From NCBI GenBank assembly GCA_011799875.1, contig CM022302.1, positions 526,456,228 through 526,520,227 of the forward strand: a DNA stretch of 64,000 nucleotides, written 5' to 3'. Made by a program: the position numbers and the translations under genes. Every line of letters begins with the position of its first letter. Position 1 is the first letter of the stretch. This document shows, one piece after another, positions 55,530 to 64,000 of this stretch. The notes under the pieces were generated by a model that was not told where the DNA came from, did not search any database, and saw only the letters and a program-made list of their open reading frames with translations. Source of the DNA: Thinopyrum elongatum. Taxonomy: Eukaryota > Streptophyta > Magnoliopsida > Poales > Poaceae.

Positions 55530-57946
55530 TGTTGTTTGCTTATTTTCATGAATCTATGGGTAGTATCGGGGGGTATGAACCATGGAGAAGTTGGAATACA
55601 GTAGATATTACACCAATATAAATAAAGAATGAGTTCACAACAGTACCAAAAGTGGTGATTTAGTTTCTTATACTAACGGATCTCATGAGTTTTCTGTTGA
55701 GTTTTGTGTTGTGAAGTTTTCAAGTTTTGGGTAAAGATTTGATGGACTATGGAATAAGGAGTGGCAAGAGCCTAAGCTTGGGGATGCCCAAGGCACCCCA
55801 AGGTAATATTCAAGGACAACCAAGAGCCTAAGCTTGGGGATGCCCCGGAAGGCATCCCCTCTTTCGTCTTCGTCTATCGGTAAATTTACTTGAGGCTATA
55901 TTTTTATTCACCACATGATATGTGTTTTGCTTGGAGCGTCTTGTATGATATGAGTCTTTGCTTTTTAGTTTGCCACAATCATCCTTGTTGTACACACCTT
56001 TTGAGAGGGACACACATGAATCATCATTTATTAGAATACTCTATGTGCTTCACTTATATCTTTTGAGCTAGGCAATTTTGCTCTAGTGCTCCACTTATAT
56101 CTTTTTAGAGCACGGCGGTGGCTTTATTTTATAGAAATTGTTGAACTCTCATGCTTCACTTATATTATTTTGAGAGTCTCTCTAAACAGCATGGTAATTT
56201 GCTTTGGTTATGAATTTCATCCTAATATGATAGGCATCCAAGAGGGATATAATAAAAACTTTCATATAAAGTGCATTGAATACTATGTGAAGTTTGATTC
56301 CTTATGATTGTTTTGAGATATAAAGATGGTGAGATTAGAGTCATGCTAGTGAGTAATTGTGGATTGGTAGAAATACTTGTGTTAAAGTTTGTGATTCCCA
56401 TAGCATGCACGTATGGTGAATCGTTATGTGATGAAGTCGGAGCAAGATTTATTTATTGATTGTCTTCCTTATGAGTGGCGGTCGGGGACGAGCGATGGTC
56501 TTTTCCTACCAATCTATCCCCCTAGGAGCATGCAACTAATACTTTGTTTTGATAGCTAATAGACTTTTGCAATAAGTATGTGAGTTCTTTATGACTAATG
56601 TTGAGTCCATGGATTATACGCACTCTCACCCTTCCACCATTGCTAGCCTCTCTAGTACCGCGCAATTCTCGCCGGTGCCATACACCCACCATATTACCTT
56701 CCTCAAAACAGCCACCATACCTACCTATTATGGCATTTCCATAGCCATTCTGAGATATATTGCCATGTAACTTCCACCGTTCCGTTTTATTATGACACGC
56801 TCCATCATTGTCATATTGCTTTGCATGATCGTAAGATAGCTAGCATGATGTTTACATGGCTTGTCCGTTTTTTGATATCATTTGCTACGCTAGATCATTA
56901 CACATCCCGGTACACCGCCGGAGGCATTCATATAGAGTCATATTTTGTTCTAAGTATCGAGTTGTAATTCTTGAGTTCTAAGTAAATAAAAGTGTGATGA
57001 TCATCATTATTAGAGCATTGTCCCATGTGAGGAAAGGATGATGGAAGCTATGATTCCCCCACAAGTCGGGATGAGTCTCTGGACAAAAAATAAAAATAAA
57101 AGAGGCCAAAGAAGCCAACAATAAATAAATAAAAATAGAAAAAAATGAGAGAAAAAGAGAGAAGGGGCAATGTTACTATCCTTTTTCCACACATGTGCTT
57201 CAATGTAGCACCATGATCTTCATGATAGAGAGTCTCCTATGTTGTCACTTTCATATACTAGTGGGAATTTTTCATTATAAAACTTGGCTTGTATATTCCA
57301 ATGATGGGCTTCCTCAAATTTCCCTGGGTCTTCGTGAGCAAGCAAGTTGGATGCACACCCACTTAGTTTCTTTTTGAGCTTTCATAAACTTATAGCTCTA
57401 GTGCATCCGTTGCATGGCAATCCCTACTCAGTCACATTGATATCTATTGATGGGCATCTCCATAGCCCGTTGATACGCCTAGTTGATGTGAGACTGTCTC
57501 TTTCTTTTTGTCTTCTCCACAAGCACCATATTCTATTCCACCTATAGTGCTATATCCATGGCTCACGCTCATGTATTGCGTGAAAGTTGAAAAAGTTTGA
57601 GAACATCAAAAGTATGAAACAATTGCTTGGCTTGTCATCGGGGTTGTGCATGATTTAATACTTTGTGTGATGAAGATGGAGCAAAGCTAGACTATATGAT
57701 TTTGTAGGGATAAATTTCTTTGGCCATGTTATTTTGAGAAGACACGATTGCTTTATTAGTATGCTTGAAGTTTTATTGTTTTTATGTCAATATTAAACTT
57801 TTGTTTTGAATCTTATGGATCTGAACATTCATGCCACAATGAAGAAAATTACAAGGATAAATATGTTAGGTAGTATTCCACATCAAAAATTCTGTTTTTA
57901 TCATTTACCTACTCAAGAACGAGTAGGAATTAAGCTTGGGGATGCT
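55530..57946 (+). other. Long non-coding 3' internal region (Sabrina copy)
   Basis: Colinear with 59656-62471 of the WHAM-like element. Matched landmarks are AACGGATCTCA, AAGCTTGGGGATGCCCAAGG, GACGAGCGATGGTCTTTTCC, TTGCATGATCGTAAGATAGC and GTGGGAATTTTTCATTATA, ending at the polypurine tract 57932-57945. No ORF is kept between the two copies. Confidence 0.8.
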
Positions 57947-59650
57947 TGATACGTCTCCAACGTATCTATAATTTTTTATTGTTCCATGCTATTATATTAT
58001 CTATTTTGGATGTTTTATATGCATTATTATGCTATTTTATATTATTTTTGGGACAAACTTATTAAACTAGAGCCCAGTGCCAGTTTCTGTTTTTTCCTTG
58101 TTTTTGAGCTTCGTAGAAAAGGAATACCAAACGGAGTCCAAACGGAATAAAACTTCACGATGATTTTTCTTGGACCCGAAGACACCCAGTGGACTTGGAG
58201 TCCAAGCCAGAAGACCCACGAGGCGGCGGCAAGGGTGGAGGGCGCGCCCTAGGCGGGGCGCCACCCTACCTTGTGGCCCCCTCGGGGATCCCCTGACCTA
58301 GCACTTCGTCCTATATATTCACATACATTCCAAAACCCTCAGAAGCATCCACGAATACTTTTCCACCGCCGCAACCTTCTGTTCCTGTGAGATCCCATCT
58401 TGGGGCCTTTTCCGGCACCCTGCCGGAGGGGGATTCGATCACGAGGGCATCTAAATCAACCCTATTGCCCTTCCGATGAAGCGTGAGTAGTTTACCTCAA
58501 ACCTACGGGTCCATAGCTAGTAGCTAGATGGCTTCTTCTCTCTCTTTGATTCTCAATACCATGTTCTCCTCGATGTTCTTGGAGATCTATCCTATGTAAT
58601 CTTCTTTTGTGGTATGTTTGTCGAGATCCGATGAAATGTGGATTTATGATCAGCTTATCTATGAATATTATTTGAATCTTCTCTGAATTCTTATATGCAT
58701 GATTTGATATCTTTGTATTTCTCTTCGAATTATCGGTTTGGTTTGGCCAACTAGTTTGATTTTTCTTGCAATGGGAGAGGTGCTTAGCTTTGGGTTCAAT
58801 CTTGCGTGATTTCACCCAGTGACAAAGTAGGGGTAGTGAGACACGTATTGAATTGTTGCCATCGAGGATAAAAAGATGGGGTTTACATCATATTGCTTGA
58901 GTTTATTCCTCTACATCATGTCATCTTACTTAAGGCGTTACTCCGTTCTTTATGAACTTAATACTCTAGATGCATGCTGGATAGCGGTCGATGTGTGGAG
59001 TAATAGTAGTAGATGCAGGCAGGAGTCGGTCTACTTGACACGGACGTGATGCCTATATGACATAATCATTGCCTTGGATATCGTCATAACTTTGCGCTTT
59101 TCTATCTATTGCTCGACAGTAATTTGTTCACCCACCGTATTATTTGCCTTCAAGAGAGAAGCCTCTAGTGAAACCTATGGCTCCCGGGTCTATTTTCCAT
59201 CATACTTGTTTCCGATCTACTATCTTGCAATCTTTTATTTTCAGATCTATAAACCAAAAAACCCAAAAATATTTAGTTATCTTTTATTTAGTTTTATCTA
59301 TCTCTATCAGATCTCACCATTGCAAGTGACCGTGAAGGGATTGACAACCCCTTTATCGCATTGGGTGCAAGTGTTTGATTGTTTGTGCAGGTGCATCTAT
59401 TGGGGACTTGCGCATTTCTCCTACTGGATTGATACCTTTGGTTCTTAACTGAGGGAAATACTTATCTCTACTGTGCTGCATCACCCTTTCCTCTTCAAGG
59501 AAAAAACCGATGCAAGCTCAAGAAGTAGCACTTGTACCTCCTACTGGATTGATACCTTGGTTCTCTAACTGATGGAAATACTTATCTCTACTTTGCTGCA
59601 TCACCCTTTCCTCTTCAAGGGAAAAACCAACATAAGCTCAAGAAGTAGCA
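57947..59650 (+). repeat. Sabrina-like 3' LTR with a duplicated 120-bp end
   Basis: The LTR reaches its normal end AAGAAGTAGCA at 59530. The last ~120 bp are then repeated (59531-59650, ending again AAGAAGTAGCA) before the ATGCA duplication. The duplication therefore lies inside the inserted element. Confidence 0.88.
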
Positions 59651-59655
59651 ATGCA

Positions 59656-62471
59656 TTGTTTTGCTTGTTTTGATGAATCTATCGATTGTATCGGTGGTAT
59701 AAGCCATGAAGAAGTTATAATACAGTAGCTACAATACAAAAACAAAATCTGAATGGGTTTGCAACAGTACTTAAAGTAGTGATTTGCATTATTATACTAA
59801 CGGATCTCACGAGCTTTCTGTTTAGTTTTGTGTGGATGAAGTGTTCAAAGATTGAGGTGGTCTCGATATGAGGAGAAGGAGGAGAGGCAAGAGTTCAAGC
59901 TTGGGGATGCCCAAGGAACCCCAATAAATATTCAAGGAGACTCAAGCGTCTAAGCTTGGGGATTCCCCGGAAGGCACCCCATCTTTCTTCAACAAGTATC
60001 GGTATGTTTCGGTTTTTGTTTCATTCATCTGATATGTGTAAATCTTGGAGCATCTTTTGTGTTTAGTTTTCATTTTTCTTTTATGCACCATGCTAGTATG
60101 AGAGAGTCCATGGTTGATTTTTAGAATGCTCATTGCACTTCACTTATATCTTTTGAGTATGGCTTTATAGAATGCTTCATGTACTTCACTTATATCATTT
60201 GAAGTTTGGATTGCCTGTTTCTCTTCACATAGAAAACCGTTATTGGTAGAATGCTCTTTTGCTTCACTTTTATTAGATCATGGTGAGTAGGGCATTTTGG
60301 AGCTCGGATTCCATGGAGGCCGGATTTTTTGAAAATTCAAAATTCACACTTTTCAGTTTCAAAAAAATCTGAAAAAAAATCATACAAGTAAACAAGGATG
60401 TTATGCGTATGTATGTAAAATTTTAGGATGAAATACCCTAAAATGCGATCTGTGCAAAAAAGAAAAATTCATGGACATTGAGGATGAATAGTGCATCTAC
60501 TAAAAAGCCTCAGATTTGTTCTTTTTGTGTAGCACTCATTTTAAGGTGTTTCGTCCTGAAAATTTACACACATATGCTTTATGTCTCTAAGTATGTGTGT
60601 ATTTTTTTTTCAAAAATTTTTGAAACGTGAAAATTTGAATTTTGATCAAGTCAAACTCGCGCTCCATGGAGCCCGAGCTCTAAAGAGCATTTTCGCTTTT
60701 GTAGAAAGAATTAAACTCTCATGCTTCACTTATATCTATTTAGAGAGTCAACAGGAATTGGTCATTTGCATGGTTAGTCATAAAATCCTACATAAAACTT
60801 GTGGAACACTGAATATGATATGTTTGATACCTTGCAATAGTTTTGCGAAATAGAGATGATAATATGTGGGGGGTACTAGTAAACGGTTGTGGTTAGTAGG
60901 AATATTGGTGTGAAGGTTTGTGGTTCCTGAAGCATGCACGTATAGCCTCTCGTTATGCTATGAAGTTGGAGCATGATTTATTATTGATTGTCTTCGTTAT
61001 GAGTGGCGGTCAGGGACGAGCGATGGTCTTTTCCTACCAATCTATCCCCCTAGGGGCATGCATAGTAGTACTTTGCTTTGAGAGCTAATAAACTTTTGCA
61101 ATAAGTATATGAGTTCTTTATGACTAATGTGAGTCCATGGATTATACGCACTCTTACTTTTCCGCAATTTGCTAGCCTCTTCGGTATCGTGCATTGCCCT
61201 TTCTCGCCTCGAGACGTGGTGTAAACTTCGCCGGTGCATCCAAACCCCGTGATATGATACGCTCTATCACACATAAGCCTTATTATATCTTCCTCTAAAC
61301 AGCCACCATACCTACCTATTATGGCCTTTCCATAGCCATTCCGAAATATATTGCCATGCAACTTCCACCGCTTCCATTTTCATGACTTGAGTATTCATTG
61401 TCATATTGCTTTGCATGATCGTAAGATAGCTAGCATGATATTTCCATCGCTTGTCCTTTTTTGATATCTCTGCTACGCTAGATCATTGCACATCCTGGTA
61501 CACTGCCAGAGGCATTCATATAGAGTCATTCTTTGTTCTAGGTATCGAGTTGTAAGTAAATAGAAGTGTGATGATCATCATTATTCATTATTAGATCATG
61601 TCCCAGTGAGGAAAGGATTATGGAAAACTATGATTACCCCACAAGTCGGGATGAGACTCTGGACAAAAAGAAAAAAAAGACGCCAAAAAGAGCCCAACAA
61701 AAAAAGAGAAGAAAATAAAAGAATAGAAAAAAAGAAAAAAATGAGAGAAAAGAGAGAAGGGGCATGCAAATACCACACTTGTGCTTCCAAGTAGCACCAT
61801 GTTTTTCATGTAGAGAGTCTCCTATGTTGTCACTTTCATATACTAGTGGGAATTTTTCATTATAGAGTTAGATGCACACCCACTTAGTTTTCATATTGAG
61901 CTTTCATACACTTATAGCTCTTAGTGCATCCGTTGCATGGAAATACCTACTCCTCACATTGATATCAATTGATGGGCATCTCCATAGCCCGTTGATTAGC
62001 CGCGGCGATGTGAGACTTTATTACCTTTTTGTCTCCTCCAAATTAATCTCTACCACCGTATTCTATTCCACCCAAAGTGCTATATCCATGGCTTGCGCTC
62101 ATGTATTGCGTGGGGGTTGAAAAAGCTGAAGCGTGTTAAAAAGTATGAACCAATTGCTCGGCTTGTCATCATGGTTGTGCATGATAAATATATTGTGTTA
62201 AGAACATGGAGCATGACAAGACTATATGATTTTGTAGGGATAGAATTATTGAGCATTGATATTTTGAAAGACATGATTGTTTGTTGGGATGCCTGAGTAT
62301 TAATGTCTTTATGTCAAATTATAGACTATTGCTTTGAATCACTCATGTCTTAATATTCATGCCATGATTAGATATATGATCAAGATTATGCTAGGTAGCA
62401 TTCCACATAAAAAATTATCTTTTTTATCATTTACCTACTCGAGGACGAGCAGGAATTAAGCTTGGGGATGT
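59656..62471 (+). other. Long non-coding 3' internal region (WHAM copy)
   Basis: Counterpart of 55530-57946, ending at AAGCTTGGGGATGT before the 3' LTR. It contains an extra ~400-bp segment near 60290-60700 that the Sabrina copy lacks. That segment is A/T-rich (TCAAAAAAATC...CATTTTCGCTTT) and may be a small insertion. Confidence 0.75.
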
Positions 62472-63931
62472 TGATACGTCTCCATCGTATCTATAATTTT
62501 TGATTGTTTCATGCCAATATTATACAACTTTTACATACTTTTGGCAACATTTTACATCATTTATTGGATTAACATATTGATCCAGTGCCCAGTGCCAGTT
62601 CCTGTTTGTTGCATGTTTTTTCTTTCGCAGAATATCCATATCAAATGAAGTCCAAATGCAATAAAAATTTATGGAGAATTATTTTGGAATATTTGTGATT
62701 TTTGGGAGGTGGAATCAACGCAAACGGATACCCATGGCCTCCAATAGCCACCAGGGCACACCCCAGCCCCCTGGCGCACCCTCGTGGCCTCCCCGTAAGT
62801 CGGTTGGAGTTCTACTCCGGGCGCAAGGAAGCTTATATCAGGAAAAAATTGTGTTAAAATCTCAGTGAAATCAGAGTTACGGATCTCCGGGAATATAAGA
62901 AACGGTTTTTGGCCAGAAAACAGGAACGCGGAACATAAGAGAACAGAGAGATAGACAATCTAGGAGGGGCTCCTGCCCCTCCGCTGCCATGCATGCCATT
63001 GACTAGAGGGGAAACCCTCCTTCCATCTAGGGGGGTGGCCAAGGAAGAAAAAGAAGGAGGGGGCTCTCTCCCCCTCTCTCCCGGTGGCGCCGGAGCGCCG
63101 CCGGGGCAATCATCGTGACGTCGATCTACTCCAACAACTTCGCCGCCGTCTACACCAACTCTCTCACCCTCTATGCAGTGGTGTAACCTCTCTTCTACTC
63201 ACTGTAATCTCTGCTTAAACATGGTGCTCAATGCTATATATTATTTTCCAATGATCTGTGGCTGTCTTATGATGTTTGAGTAGATTCGTTTTGTCCTATG
63301 GGTTGATTGATGATCATGATTGGTTTGAGTTGTATGTTTTATTTTGGTGCTGTCCTATGGCGCCCTGCATGTCGTGCAAACGTGAGGGATCCCCGTTGTA
63401 GAATGTTGCAATGCGTTCATGATTTGCTTATGGTGGGTGGTGTGAGTGACAGAAGCACATACCCGAGTAAGTGGGTTGTTGCGTATGGGATTAAAGAGGA
63501 CTTGATACTTAATGCGATGGTTGGGTTTTACCTTAATGATCTTTAGTAGTTGTGGATGCTTGCTAGAGTTCCAATCATAAGTGCATATGATCCAAATAGA
63601 GAAAGTATGTTAGCTCAAGCCTCTCCCTCATATAAAATTGCAATAATGATAACCGGTTTAGTTATCGATCACCTAGGGACAAATGACTTTCTTGCGTGAC
63701 AAAAGCTATCTACTTTTATTATCTTGCAATTTATTCGTAGTTTTATTCTCGCAAAGTACATCTAGTTTTATTCTTGTTCTAGGTAAAGCAAACTTTAAGT
63801 GTGCGTAAAGTTGTATCGGTGGTCCATAGAATTTGAGGGAATATTTGTTCTACCTTTAGCTCCTCATTGGGTTCGACACTCTTATTTATCGAAAAAGGCT
63901 ACAAACGATCCCCTATACTTGTGGGTTATCA
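62472..63931 (+). repeat. WHAM-like 3' LTR
   Basis: 1460 bp, TGATACGTCTCCATCGTATC...GTGGGTTATCA, followed by the ACACA duplication. Confidence 0.93.
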
Positions 63932-64000
63932 ACACACTGCACTCAGCGGTAGTACCGCCGGAGCGGTAGTAACGTGCCAGCCAGCGGTAGTACCGTTCCA
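63932..64000 (+). repeat. Resumption of the GCGGTAGTACCGC repeat
   Basis: After one ACACA copy the interrupted repeat continues with at least three GCGGTAGTA(C)CG words to the window end. Confidence 0.85.

Larger units (their letters stand above)
52481..59650 (+). mobile_element. Sabrina-like Ty3/gypsy (Athila-group) retrotransposon, complete, nested
   Basis: LTRs 52481-54038 and 57947-59650 start TGATACGTCTCCAA and end AAGAAGTAGCA. ATGCA flanks both sides (52476-52480, 59651-59655). A tRNA-Asp primer site follows the 5' LTR and AAGCTTGGGGATGC precedes the 3' LTR. The 3.9-kb interior has a decayed ORF and no pol, so it is non-autonomous. It is the youngest insertion in its stack, because it lies inside the WHAM-like interior. 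Confidence 0.93.
49014..63931 (+). mobile_element. WHAM-like Ty3/gypsy (Athila-group) retrotransposon, complete, split by a nested element
   Basis: LTRs at 49014-50479 and 62472-63931 both start TGATACGTCTCC and end TTATCA. ACACA flanks both sides (49009-49013, 63932-63936). A tRNA-Asp primer site follows the 5' LTR and a polypurine tract AAGCTTGGGGATG precedes the 3' LTR. The interior (4.8 kb without the insert) has only a decayed ORF and no protease, RT or integrase, so it depends on enzymes from other elements. The tRNA-Asp site places it near Athila. The family name is from memory of the LTR start. Confidence 0.92.

Overview
This is plant nuclear DNA made almost entirely of transposable elements. 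It is most likely from a Triticeae grass (wheat, Aegilops, rye or barley). I base that on several things I recognise: LTRs whose first bases resemble the wheat WHAM and Sabrina families, CACTA elements with CAGTAGCGCGGG subterminal arrays, Stowaway MITEs starting CTCCCTC(T/C)GTCCC, L1-type LINEs and Mutator-like elements. Family names are from memory, not from a search. I found no intact ordinary host gene, no rRNA and no functional tRNA.

Layout. 1-2522 is the right part of a CACTA element carrying a broken ULP-like gene and a small intact ORF that joins an RNase H1 hybrid-binding domain to a C-terminal membrane anchor. 2523-9300 holds a diverged tandem duplication, a 267-bp purine tract, one copy of a repeat that recurs at 44.5 kb, a Stowaway MITE and a scrap of gypsy integrase. 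10912-19673 is a second CACTA element of the same family (TSD GAC) with a degenerate B3-like gene. It is split near its right end by a 4357-bp TG...CA element (15292-19648, TSD ATCTG) that looks like a giant solo LTR. 20547-28400 is a nearly full-length but broken L1-type LINE on the minus strand.

28706-29866 is a diverged tandem duplication. 29880-33650 is a 5'-truncated Ty3/gypsy chromovirus. 33650-42060 is a second, older LINE, cut up by a solo LTR, a 499-bp element with a 9-bp TSD and two larger Mutator-like elements. 42126 to about 44500 is a decayed PIF/Harbinger element with its two usual proteins. 44504-46640 is the second copy of the 5.7-kb repeat.

From about 46.74 kb to the window end is an unclassified repeat with many GCGGTAGTACCGC-type words. 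It is interrupted by a complete WHAM-like retrotransposon (49014-63931, TSD ACACA), itself interrupted by a complete Sabrina-like retrotransposon (52481-59650, TSD ATGCA).

How the parts relate. The window reads as a stack of insertions whose order can be fixed from target-site duplications. The most interesting parts are: the WHAM-like and Sabrina-like elements, which lack pol but share a tRNA-Asp primer site, a remnant ORF, a post-ORF motif, a long non-coding 3' region and internal copies of the polypurine tract; the tail-anchored hybrid-binding ORF; the two LINEs that both join ORF1 to ORF2 by an ATGA overlap; and tRNA-like box A/B segments in or beside the Mutator-like elements.
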